From Isochrysis galbana (lineage: Eukaryota; Haptophyta; Isochrysidales; Isochrysidaceae), in NCBI GenBank assembly GCA_018136815.1, contig CM030941.1, forward strand, positions 2,394,039 through 2,458,038: DNA of 64,000 nt, written 5' to 3'. Below are positions 49,281-59,230 of this stretch, one piece after another. The notes beneath the pieces are model-generated. The model was not told the DNA's origin. It did not search any database and saw nothing but the letters and a program-made list of their open reading frames with translations. The translations under genes and the position numbers were made by a program. Each line of letters opens with the position of its first letter. Position 1 is the stretch's first letter.

Positions 49281-49700
49281 GACAGGTCGACAACAAGGTG
49301 ATCGGCATGGTTCGTCGTGCAGGAGCCACACATGTGGCAGTCCGCTGGCGGGGCTATGACGCTGAAGGCGACACGTGGGGGGGGCGGCCTCTCCCTCGCT
49401 TCGCGGTGCTTGCACTACGCTGCTGCTCTGACTGCCGACCGGCTTTCAGCTCTGCTGCCGCGGAGAGAACGGCGCAACGTGTGCGCGTCCTCTCATACAT
49501 TCCGCGCCAGTGCTTGCGGTCGGCCTCGACACGGTGCAGCGCAGCCTCACACTCGAGAAGCCTCGCCTTGAGGCGATCCATCTCGATCTGTGCTGCGCTC
49601 GATGGGTCGCTCCGCATGGCCTCCCGCCCGGGTTGGAGCGGGAGGCCACAGAGGCACAGGCTGCTACCGTCTTTCGGGTGGTGAGTACGTACAAATAAGT
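49281..49700. other. Unknown coding-like sequence beyond the LINE 3 break
   Basis: Plus strand: VIGMVRRAGATHVAVRWRGY then DAEGDTW resembles the core of a chromodomain (aromatic-V-W-x-GY....TW), as found at the C-terminus of some LTR-element integrases. Minus strand (49617-49354): a coiled-coil-like frame (IEMDRLKARLLECEAALHRV) ends in KRGRGRPP, an AT-hook-like motif. Both cannot be right throughout; neither is secure. Confidence 0.3.
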
Positions 49701-51548
49701 AACGGGTTTAGTGGGAAAGGAGCGCAACAAGATACTGTATATAACGAGGCGCATACAATGAAAAAAAGAGACAGCGTCGGGATGAAAGAAAGAAAGAGGG
49801 GAAAGAGAGCCGCGATGTGACAAGCTACCCGTCTATGATGCTCCAACAGTGCAACAGCTATTGGTGCTCAGGCCGCCTTTGCTTGTAACAGCAACAGCAA
49901 AAGCTTTTTGGCCAGCAAAAACAAAACCCATGGCCTCTGAAAATAAAACTAGCGCGTGGTGCGTGGCGCGCTGCAGCGCAGCGCGCGGACTGTTAAAAGC
50001 TATAAGGTCTGATGGAGCTTTTGCTATTGGCAAAAGTAGTAAAAGGTACTGTTGGAGCATCATAGCTACCCGTCCATGTACAAAGTAAAAATTCGTTTAC
50101 GTTTAAGGTTTGGTGCTCCACTCTTCTGTAACCAACAGTTTTTACATCCGTAGGAAACCAGAGCGATTCCCCCCTTTTAAGAGAATCATGGATGGTGTCT
50201 ACGTATAGCGTTCTTGCAGAACTGGAACTCTTTTACCAGAAAGGGCGATCGGCTCCGCAAGAGAGCGTGATCCCATCTCGATTCAGCGCCCGGCGGGCCC
50301 CGACGAGGGTCGGTGGTTGGTGGACCCCCCTTTTTTGCCACTGTGGCCTAGACGCGCCCAAATATCCTTGAAATATCCACAGCTATCTAATTCCAAAAAA
50401 TCTGTCCAAACATCCAGGAGATATATCCGGATATTTTGGCCTACCCCTAGCCGCCACCAGCCCGGTAGGCAGAGGAGGAAGGGGGGAACGGATCACCAGG
50501 GGGGGGCGCGGGCCACCGGACCATATCTAAGCCCTTCACCCCTATCCCCCTAGTAGTGCACGGGGGGAGCCGCCTGATGGCGGGGGGGGAAGGGCTGGGG
50601 GAGTGGGGGTGTAGAAAGTATACTACGTGTAGGTAGTGGTTCCATTCGCCGCGAGTGCGGTAAGAATATTATATATTATGAACTTTTTTTTTCCTACCAC
50701 CCCCTTACACTCTCCCCTCTCCCTCTCCCCTCCTCCTTCTCCCCTCGCCTTGCGCGAGCGCCAGCGCCCCGCCCCGTGACCCCAAATTTCGCGCTGTCAC
50801 CTTTTGGCTTCCCGCCCAAATTTCGGTCGATTTTTTTTCTTCGAGCTGACCCAAATTTTGAAAAAAGAATCGCGAAAACCTGGCCGAGGCCAAGTGGTGG
50901 TGCGGGAGCGAGAAGGACTTTGTGTTGCTGATGCTGGGGAAGGGAAAAGGAGAGAGGACGAAGCGAGCGAACAGGCGGCACAGGCCTCCGAGCCGTCCGT
51001 CGTCCACAAACAACAAACAATCAAGGGACAGAGGATCGGACCCTCTCCATACATTTCCTCTTCTGGATACGAGGACGACGAGGAGAATCTCCTTTGATGA
51101 AGCGGTGCGAGAACGAGGAGATAAGAAGGGAAGGCTCACATACGGAGTAAGTAAAAGTATCCTACGCATGCGCGGCTCACTCGTCTCGCTGAGAAACTCT
51201 GAGGAGCTGCTTTTACTGCTTACATCTCTCATCCTAGAGTAGATCGATCGACGAGTCCTCCCCCTAGAGCTAGGGAGACAAAAGATGAGCGGGAACGGGA
51301 AGCAGAAGAAAGGAAGGATAGAAACAAGGGAGAAGGAGAGGGAGATAAGAAGACGGGAGGGAGAAGGAAGAAGGACGAGACGAGACGCGAGAGCAGTTTG
51401 TGGGCCTCCCTCTCCCTCCCTCTCCCCCCCTCCCCCCCCTCCCCCCCCCCCCCCCCCTCTCTCTCCCTCCCTCCCTCTCTCTCCCTACTCCCCTTCCCCC
51501 CCATCTCTCTCTACCTCCCGCCCCCCCCCACTCTTGCCTTCCACTCCG
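49701..51548. other. Gene-free stretch holding a MITE and repeat blocks
   Basis: Contains the 231-bp MITE (49834-50064), an AAATTTCG-type block at 50770-50895, and a long C/T-rich tract (51400-51545) that probably belongs to the promoter or 5' leader of the acyl-CoA synthetase. The frame open from 51285 is low complexity before 51549. Confidence 0.5.
49834..50064. mobile_element. MITE, 231 bp, 17-bp TIRs, 10-bp TSD
   Basis: TATGATGCTCCAACAGT at 49834-49850 and its exact complement at 50048-50064 are flanked by GCTACCCGTC on both sides (49824-49833 and 50065-50074). A 9-11 base duplication is typical of Mutator-like elements. The interior has no coding capacity; it contains a partial inner inverted similarity around CTATTGG and AGCAAAAGC. 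Confidence 0.85.
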
Positions 51549-53960
51549 ATGTCGAGGACACACCGCCTCTCCAAGTTTTCCCATCCCCTCGAGGCCACGC
51601 TGCTTGCGCTCGTAATGGCCACCGGCGGCGGCCTGCTGCTCTCCCGCTCCCACTCTCACGAGCTCTGCACACCACACCTCCGCGAATGGATCAGTTCGAT
51701 GTCCCACAACAGACCACTCCCTCACACCTCGCCCGCCGCTGCTCTGCTGTCGAGCACGTTCCTGGGTATCGGGCTCTTGATGGCAGTACTCAAAGCGATC
51801 GCTGTGCTGGGAGGATATAGGCCAAGCAAGTGGCGTACTCCGACGAGCGAGGAGCGAGTGCGATACAATGAGGAGGATCGTCGACCTTTGTATGCCGCAG
51901 ATGCCTCCAGCGAGGTATCGATACGCACTGCAAAGGCTGGTGTCGGAGCTTTGTCTCCCACCACTCTGCCGCGTCTCTTCAAACAAGCTGCCGCGTTGTT
52001 TCCGAATAGACCCGCGTTGCGAGTGGAGGCCGGTGGCATCCACGGCGGTGAGTGGATCACTCACACATGGAGCGAGTACTATGAGGAATGTCAACGCGTG
52101 GCCATGTCGCTCATCCATCTTGGCTTCGAGAGGCACGACCATGTCAACATCATTGGGTTCAACTCGCCTCGATGGTTCATGGCTGAAATGGGCTGCATTC
52201 TTGCAGGGGGCGCGGCCGCCGGTGTCTACACGACGAACGAATCTGATTCCTGCAGGTATATCGCCGCACACTCGTGCGCCCGGGTTGTGTTTGTCGAAGA
52301 CATGGTGCAACTCAACAAGTACATTCCATTCCGAGCGCAGCTGGAGCACTGCATCGCCTTTGTCGTTTGGAATTCGGAGATGAAGACAGACGCCCTTCAC
52401 GAGTGTGCAGCACCTGCCCGCAAGCTAGATGCGAAGGCCTTCATCTACTCTTGGGCCGACTTCCTTGCGCTCGGTGGAGGCTCGACGGCGCCCGAACTGC
52501 GCGCTGAAGTTGAGGCGCGCTCTGCAAGTGTCCAACCAGGCCATTGTGCTTCGCTCATCTACACTTCGGGGACAACGGGTGACCCAAAGGCGGTCATGGT
52601 CTCGCATGACAACATGGTGTGGACCGCTGCTTCCACATTTAGTAAGGTCTTCTCCGAAGGTCCTGCTGCAGGTGTGCTGCCACCAGAGAACTTCCGTGTC
52701 GTCTCGTACCTTCCACTATCACACGTCGCAGCTCAAATGCTTGACATGGTGACGCCGATAGTCGTCACGGGAAGCGGCAATGGTATTGGCCCGGAAGTGC
52801 TCGAGCGGCAATACTACACGACATGGTTTGCACGACCGGACGCGCTTAAAGGAAGCCTTCCAAAGACGCTTGTTGCTGCTCGTCCTACGGTATTTCTTGG
52901 AGTCCCACGAGTATGGGAGAAGATCAAGGAGGCTATGCAAGAGGTCGGCCGCAAGAATGACCCCTTCAAGCAAGCACTTGCCTTTTGGGCGAAGCGCCAC
53001 GCTCTCACGGCAGCCTGGCAGCGGCAGCTGGGTGGTGATGGATCAAGGTCGGCCGCCTATCTTGTCGCTCGCAGCCTGATCTTGTCCAAGGTAAAGGCGG
53101 CGCTTGGTCTTGACCAGTGTTTGGTTTGCATCACTGGAGCGGCGCCGATGCCACGTGATGTGACGGAATATTTTGCCTCGTTGGACATCGATGTGCTGGA
53201 TGCGTACGGCCTTTCGGAAACTTCGGGCGGCGGCTGCTTCAATTCGCCACTGGTGCATCGGCTAGGCACGGTTGGCCCGCCGATACCCGGAACCGAGGTT
53301 AAGGTTGACCACCGGCCAAGCCGCGACAAGCCTGGCGAAGGAGAGATCTGTCTTCGAGGCCGACACGTTTTTATGGGCTACCTGAAGGAGCCCAAAATGT
53401 CTGCCGACGTCATCGACAGCGAGGGGTGGTTCCATTCCGGCGATGTGGGATTTCTTGATGACGACGGGATGCTGCATATCACCGGAAGAATCAAGGAGTT
53501 GCTGATCACCGCAGGCGGCGAGAACATAGCTCCCGTCCCAATCGAGGAGAAGTTGAGGGAACTATGTCCCGCTTTGTCCAATGCTGTACTAATTGGCGAC
53601 AGGTGCAAATATCTCATTTGTCTCTTCACCGCTAAGACCATTTTGGACCCAGAAACGGGCTTATCCACGGGCCGTCTTGCTGGAGACGCGATCAGCGTTT
53701 CCTCCGCCAAGACGGATTTTGAGGCTGCTGCCGAGGCGAAGATTCAAGGCTCGGCCTGGCAAGTCCATTTGCAGCGAGCCGTGGATGAGTACAATCGCAA
53801 ATTTGCCATCTCCAATGCTCAGAGGATTAAAAGGTTCGCGCTCCTTCCCGAGGACTTCTCAGAACGCGGAGGGGAGCTCACGGCCACCCTAAAACTCAAG
53901 CGACTTGTTGTGGCAGAAAAGTATGCCGCAACGATCGATCAGCTCTACTCCTTGATGTGA
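51549..53960 (+). CDS. Long-chain acyl-CoA synthetase, bubblegum (ACSBG) type
   Basis: An 803-residue single-exon gene. The frame is open to 51285, but the sequence before 51549 is homopolymer-rich, and the ATG at 51549 starts a sensible protein (MSRTHRLSKFSHPLEATLLA). A hydrophobic segment near residues 15-30 and another near 60-80 suggest membrane anchoring. The ANL-superfamily motifs are complete: AMP-binding LIYTSGTTGDPKAVMVSH, the adenine/gate region LDAYGLSETSGG, WFHSGDVGFLDDDGMLHITG with the hinge, and RIKELLITAGGENIAPVPIE, the last typical of ACSBG enzymes. The catalytic lysine is expected in the C-terminal TATLKLKR segment. It activates long or very long chain fatty acids to acyl-CoA for lipid synthesis or degradation. 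Confidence 0.9.
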   Translation: MSRTHRLSKFSHPLEATLLALVMATGGGLLLSRSHSHELCTPHLREWISSMSHNRPLPHTSPAAALLSSTFLGIGLLMAVLKAIAVLGGYRPSKWRTPTSEERVRYNEEDRRPLYAADASSEVSIRTAKAGVGALSPTTLPRLFKQAAALFPNRPALRVEAGGIHGGEWITHTWSEYYEECQRVAMSLIHLGFERHDHVNIIGFNSPRWFMAEMGCILAGGAAAGVYTTNESDSCRYIAAHSCARVVFVEDMVQLNKYIPFRAQLEHCIAFVVWNSEMKTDALHECAAPARKLDAKAFIYSWADFLALGGGSTAPELRAEVEARSASVQPGHCASLIYTSGTTGDPKAVMVSHDNMVWTAASTFSKVFSEGPAAGVLPPENFRVVSYLPLSHVAAQMLDMVTPIVVTGSGNGIGPEVLERQYYTTWFARPDALKGSLPKTLVAARPTVFLGVPRVWEKIKEAMQEVGRKNDPFKQALAFWAKRHALTAAWQRQLGGDGSRSAAYLVARSLILSKVKAALGLDQCLVCITGAAPMPRDVTEYFASLDIDVLDAYGLSETSGGGCFNSPLVHRLGTVGPPIPGTEVKVDHRPSRDKPGEGEICLRGRHVFMGYLKEPKMSADVIDSEGWFHSGDVGFLDDDGMLHITGRIKELLITAGGENIAPVPIEEKLRELCPALSNAVLIGDRCKYLICLFTAKTILDPETGLSTGRLAGDAISVSSAKTDFEAAAEAKIQGSAWQVHLQRAVDEYNRKFAISNAQRIKRFALLPEDFSERGGELTATLKLKRLVVAEKYAATIDQLYSLM

Positions 53961-56330
53961 AGTAAGGCGCCGCCACGGCCTGAGTGTCGGCTCGCGCCAA
54001 CTTCTCGCCTGCGAGTTTGATTGCGATGCACGGCCACTTCCACTTGCTAGTTGCGGGCTGACGCGATGTTTTCGGACTGTGTCCAATGTACTCAATTTTC
54101 AATCGGCTACAAGTGTAGGGCGTTCAAGCCGGGACTTTTGAACTTAGTAAGGGTTGGGCTGCATTTTTAGACCGTGGCCCGATGCCCAATAAAAACCTCC
54201 AGGGGGGCCACCTGCCAAAACTAAAATCTTCGCCAAGAAATGGTGCGATTCGCTCCTCCCCTCTCCCCCCATCCGTCACGCGAGCTCACGCTCTACCCGT
54301 AAAGAATTTGCGGTCGCGCCCACGGGGGGATCGGTTCCTCAATTTCTAAGCTACATTCGGCATTTGATTCTCGCCCGATGCAGCGCCGTGTTGGGCTGCC
54401 GACAGTCCGACCGCCCCCTTACCCTATGGTGTCATTGCCCACGCATCCCATCATCACCGAAAAAGGTGCGATGAACAAGGTAGACCTCCTCTTCACCGTA
54501 GAAGGGGCGCAACGAAGACTACCGGTAGCTTTAAAGACAACGACTTCGCAGTGTTGGAACTAGATCATATTAGCATCTTGAATTTTGTCTGTGTGCCCAG
54601 ACACCTTGTATAGTCACTATCTAATAGTCCCGCAGCTTGAAATCTAAAAACTCTAAAGCGAAAAACGATTTTTTTGTACACGAATGTTGAAGACTACGGT
54701 CATTGACGTTCGATGACCCGCGGGCAGATTCACACATACAGACTCACAGGCCACCTGAGACCGCCAACACCGTGGATTGGGGCCCTACTATGCATTCTCT
54801 ACCACTTTGCCGCAGAGATCTACCCGCAAGCGACGATATCGCGCTCGCTATCTATGGCCTACTGAATTCGGGCTCCAGAGGCCCTTTCGAGCGCTGCCAA
54901 TGCGACCTGCAGTGGGGGGACATGGCGCCCTCGCGCGGGTGCTTCCGCGGCGCATGCGGCCACCCTAGACCAGAAAACGAGGACTGGCGCCAAAAAAGCG
55001 CCCTCAGAACGAAACGCTGCCCCCCCACACCAGCTGGCGCGCTGACGAGGGCGTCTCGTACAGCGAGAGGCCGGCATTTGCCGGCCCCTGGACGATCGCC
55101 AACGCGATGGGCCCCACCTGGGCCGCGGTGGAAGTGGGAAGCGCAGCCATGCCGGTACAGGCCCGGCCATCTCGACCCCTCTGGCATGCCTTCCAGAGGT
55201 CCAGAGGAGCCCTGGCCGGTGGCCCATCGGACACCCCTCTCCGAGGCGACATCGCAGTGGACGATGTCCGAAGGAGCCCTCTTCACAGTCGATTTGAGCA
55301 CAAACGACAGAAGAAACCGGGCGTTTACGAGAAAATCAAGTGTTTTATTTTTGTTGATCCAATCATTAAAATACTTTGGATGTGACCTTTTTTAGAGCTG
55401 TTTTGGCACATTATCACGGTCATAGGCTTGATATGATCGTTGGTCGCTCACACGACATCGCACGGGTCATGCTACGTACAAACATCATGAGTATACGAAG
55501 CTCGACGCCATTGATGCAACATTTTGATCGCTCGGAAGTGCGGCAAATCACCGTCACCGTCACCGTCCAGCGTCGCTGTCGAAAGCAGACTCCGGACACT
55601 GAAACGTGATCACGCACACGCACACACTCGCAACGTCATTGCAGGGTGTACAATCTGGCATAAAACCAGCGGGATTGTAATGTGCGCTGCGACTACGCTT
55701 GTTGCCGCCGCGACCCGATCGCTTGAGGTCTCCCCGAGGGTACCAATTTGGGAATCGCTCGGCGCTCGTCAGGCGCCGAGCGCTTGCTGACCCCATGGCT
55801 GCCGGACCCGAAAATCTCGTTCATCTCGTCGGGCCCTCGGGCCATCTCGTTCATCTCGTCGGGCCCTCGGGCCATCTCGTTCATCTCGTCGGGCCATCAA
55901 GGCCGTCTCGTTCATCTCGTTGTCGGGCCATCAGGCCATCTCGTTACATCTCGTTCATCTCGTTACAATCCAAGCTGCGGCTTTGATTTTCACAGCGGGA
56001 GGGCGAAGGGTCGCGGCTTGCCGCGGCCACTCGCCACTCGCTCCGGCGAGAGAGATTAGCGCTCTGGGCCCCTAGATGCACGAGTGCCCCCCCTCCCCCC
56101 CATTGCGTTGTTTTACCCGAAAGGGTTTTCCCCCCCAGCGTGGAATCGTGGACTCGAGGAGAGGGTGCGCTGGGGTGCGCGGGGTCGGTGCGTGCACTGA
56201 AGGAGGGACAAATATCGAATATCGAGGGCCCCTCAGTATTACTCAGACACCTGGCTCATCAGGCATGGCGGGATTCCGGGACTGAAAAGTTGTGTGCCCG
56301 ATTAGCTAGTGAGATTGGCTACGATATAAC
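53961..56330. other. Gene-free stretch
   Basis: 53961-54120 is the 3' flank of the synthetase. 54700-55300 has overlapping GC-rich frames without domains. The tandem repeat at 55814-55960 is listed separately. A self-complementary GGCGCCAAAAAAGCGCC occurs at 54987-55003. No gene seen. Confidence 0.45.
55814..55960 (+). repeat. 30-33 bp tandem repeat (ATCTCGTTCATCTCGTCGGG)
   Basis: About four units, the first two nearly identical (ATCTCGTTCATCTCGTCGGG followed by CCCTCGGGCC), the later ones diverged with ATCA-type changes. Encodes HLVHLVGPSG in one frame, but no gene is apparent. Confidence 0.8.
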
Positions 56331-56392
56331 ATTAATTATCATCGTGCGTGCGGGATCCCGGCCGCTGCACCGGAAAGACAACGTACTCCAAA

Positions 56393-57192
56393 GGTATCTT
56401 GGCCTCTATCTCTGTTGCCCGCCGTGGGGGGGCAATAGCAAAAGTCGCTACTACCGGGTGGTGGTCCGACGCCGCTAGGCCCGTGAAAAGCTTAAGATCT
56501 ATGTATGCCTTGTGCCATCTCCACGTGGAGTAGTATTCCGCGGCGTATACCCGATCTATACTCGTGTGGGTCTGATGCCCGCACCTCGTGTATTGGTCCT
56601 TAAGGCCCGGATCAACTAGTAATTGGATGTCCGTGAGCCCATGTGTGGCGAGCGCCCTCGCGAGGGCTCTGCCTCCCGAATTTGCGTAAGGGGTCGCTCC
56701 TGCGATGGACCGGGTATCTCTACGTACGCTTTCCAAGCAATTAAAGTCGCCTGCTAATATAGTGTGAGAAAGTATTTCCGGGGTCTCGTGTAGCATTTTG
56801 ATGTCTTCTTTTCGTTTATTAGGTTGAGCATTAAGATACACAGAGGAGAAAGCTATCGTTTCATGCCCGATTTTTGCCTTTACTACTACCAGCCTCCCCG
56901 GGATAACTACCGACCAAGATTCTACTACTACGTCGCTTCTGTCTCTTCTAATGGCTATCGCCACTCCGCTTCCCGGGTCGCCCCTAGGTGCGGGAGTTTG
57001 AAACCAGTCCCACCCTAGGGACCGGGCCAAGTTTCGCACCTTCAAGTGCCATCCATCGGAGTAATGATGCAATTCTTGCGCATACAGGATGTGGACTCCT
57101 CCTAATCTCGCTTGCGCTAGAGTAGATGCTAATTTACGTTTTGCTCCATTCAAATTGTATGTTGCAATCTTTAGATCGTTGTTATTCACCAT
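56393..57192 (-). CDS. LINE copy 4 ORF2 fragment: endonuclease domain
   Basis: ORF2 starts at 57192 with the same ATGGTGAATA overlap of the ORF1 stop as in copy 2. The EEP endonuclease domain is complete: LKIATYNLNGAK, YAQELHHY, SGVAIAIRRD, LAGDFNCLES and ASDHHPVVATF. Homology ends after AKIPLE at about 56393, where the reference copy continues VLDDPETREM; a few unrelated codons run to 56332. The linker and RT are missing. This is the 3'-truncated end of copy 4. Confidence 0.8.
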
Positions 57193-58837
57193 GACGGTAC
57201 AGGCAACTAGCTCCGTTAACGCAGTATCTTGGATAAGCTTTATTAGGTTTAAGATTGCATTTTACCATACAATGTTGTTTGCCTGTTGCGGGGTCCTTTT
57301 CCCAACATCCGGGGATGTCGTGGCTGGAAGAGCATTGGACGATTTGCCGCCCTTTCATGCGATTGTTCTTGCATTCGCCCGCCATGAATCGGCGGCATGG
57401 TGCCGCCGCTCCAAGGCCCATAAGGGCCCTGTAGTCCATGGCGTTGCTCACTTCGCGTTGGCGTTTGCGTTGCTCCGCTTTCGCTTTGTCTTGCTCGCAC
57501 GTGCATTGGCGAAAACTAATTTGATTCTTGCGCAGATGCAGATACGAGATAGCCCATGGCTTATCGTATCCTTTACAGCCCCCTGGGGCGCCGTGTATGG
57601 CGATGTCACCCTCGGGTGTCACGCACTCCACCGAGGAGCGGACCGCGTAGTCCAAATTGAAGTTTTCCCCATCGTCTAGGGTCACGTGAAAGGTCCTCGG
57701 GAAGCGGTGGCCTAGGGCCGTCGTGTCCGTGTACACGTAGAAGTGCCAGATCGGGCGTTTACCCGCCTCGACTTTCGTGATTCCCTCGATCGTGGTTTTG
57801 ACGCGCTGTTGATTGCCCCTAAGGACATGGAAGCCTTCACGCTCCAGTGCGCTAGCCAAATGTCGAGTTTTGGTTTTGTACGCCTTAATCGGGTCGAAAA
57901 TGCGGAAAACGATGTACGTGGCGACCTCCTTGAGGGAGGACCGGACCGCGCTGGATTTGCGTGGTGCTGAATCGGCTAGCTCGCCGTAGGTGACTCCAAA
58001 TTCGTGCGGGATTCCCGAGAGTACCGTCTTAAGTTTGTCGCCGTAGGCGGCCTTTAATTGATTGTGTGCATCGTCGTCGACGTAGAAGATCCATGGGCCT
58101 TTTCGGCCCTTGTCCATCCCGTCTGGCGTGGCATCTAGGCCTTCCAGCCTGGAGAGTAGGAATTTCATGAATGTTGCTACATCTTCACTCTTAATGTCCT
58201 TTTTGTCCTCAGCTAGCTGAGCTAGCTGAATGAAAAAAGGGGTGTCTTCGGGTTCTTCTTCCTCCTCTGGTGGAGGGGAGGCGAATGAGGTGTTGTTGTT
58301 GGGAGTCGGCATCGGGTCCGACTGTGGGTCGGCCCGCTTGCGCGACTGTGGATGAAGCTGTTGGGTTGGTGGCTGCTGAGCTTGCTTGTGTGGCTCTTTC
58401 CCCTTGTGTCCGTGCGCGGCTTGAGCATAGGATTTTGCTGTGGGATTTGGTTGTTGGTTGGAGGGAGCAAAAGCTCCAAGAATTGATTGTTGTGTCATGT
58501 GCCCGCCCCCGAGGGGTGCACAGGTGGTAGGAGTTACCGCCATGGGGGTGGCAGCAGAGCTGCCACACCCCATGGGGAGTCCTTGAGTGGGTGGCTGTCC
58601 GGCGGCGATGGTGTTCTGAGCCTGGGTCTGGCTGTGTTGGTCTGCAGGGAACAGGACTTTGCCTGCTCCCTGCTTCTGTGGCTGCCTGGGAGGCGAGGGT
58701 GGCGGGGCCATCTCGACGTCGGTGTCGGGCGGTGCGGAGGCCTGCGAGCGCTTCGGCTCCGGCGGCTTGGGGCGGCCCCGTTGGGGCGTCGTGGCGGCGG
58801 GGGGCTGGGAGAGGGGAGCGGTCGGCGCGCGCTCCAT
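57182..58837 (-). CDS. LINE copy 4 ORF1 protein
   Basis: A full-length 551-residue ORF1, clearly related to the copy at 9312-10961 throughout, including the P/Q-rich N-terminus, the central domain (FMKFLLSRLEGLDATPDG) and the cysteine-rich end (PCRRFMAGEC, CSSSH, YCVNGASCLYRH). The frame is intact, so it could still be translated. The 5' hairpin lies just upstream on the same strand. The ORF1 hairpin lies at 58644-58673. Confidence 0.85.
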   Translation of the reverse strand: MERAPTAPLSQPPAATTPQRGRPKPPEPKRSQASAPPDTDVEMAPPPSPPRQPQKQGAGKVLFPADQHSQTQAQNTIAAGQPPTQGLPMGCGSSAATPMAVTPTTCAPLGGGHMTQQSILGAFAPSNQQPNPTAKSYAQAAHGHKGKEPHKQAQQPPTQQLHPQSRKRADPQSDPMPTPNNNTSFASPPPEEEEEPEDTPFFIQLAQLAEDKKDIKSEDVATFMKFLLSRLEGLDATPDGMDKGRKGPWIFYVDDDAHNQLKAAYGDKLKTVLSGIPHEFGVTYGELADSAPRKSSAVRSSLKEVATYIVFRIFDPIKAYKTKTRHLASALEREGFHVLRGNQQRVKTTIEGITKVEAGKRPIWHFYVYTDTTALGHRFPRTFHVTLDDGENFNLDYAVRSSVECVTPEGDIAIHGAPGGCKGYDKPWAISYLHLRKNQISFRQCTCEQDKAKAEQRKRQREVSNAMDYRALMGLGAAAPCRRFMAGECKNNRMKGRQIVQCSSSHDIPGCWEKDPATGKQHCMVKCNLKPNKAYPRYCVNGASCLYRHGE

Positions 58838-58860
58838 CGCTAAAACTATAACAATAGTTT

Positions 58861-59230
58861 GGGGTGGAAATAGTGAAAAGTGCGCGAGCCGGGTCCGGGT
58901 GGCAAATCGAACCCCAAAACCACTTCAGCATGGGCATGGGACAAGCCAATATCCAGTACAAGCCAAGACCGTTCCCATCAACTATCTAGATCTAGTGTCT
59001 AGTGTCCCGACATTCCAAAGCAAGGGCGTCTTTGACACACCTCTTCCGACATTGACTTTGACTATCACAAACATTTTCCCCGTCTATCCATCCAACACAA
59101 CGCTTTGCACGAGACGGAGCTGAATCTGCCTGTGAAAGTGCTTAGCGACGTGCCAGCGACGAGCCCGTGCCGGTGCTATTACTCAGGGTGTTAAAAATCA
59201 TTCCTTGGATCCGGGTGGTGTCGAGGAATT
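58861..59230. other. Intergenic between LINE copy 4 and the ABC transporter
   Basis: 58861-58915 is upstream of the LINE hairpin and unique. Nothing recognised; 59100-59230 is the 3' flank of the transporter gene. Confidence 0.35.

Noticed and set aside
51285-51548. Extended N-terminus of the acyl-CoA synthetase
   Set aside because: Charged then homopolymeric P/S sequence from C/T-rich DNA; the ATG at 51549 gives a normal start.
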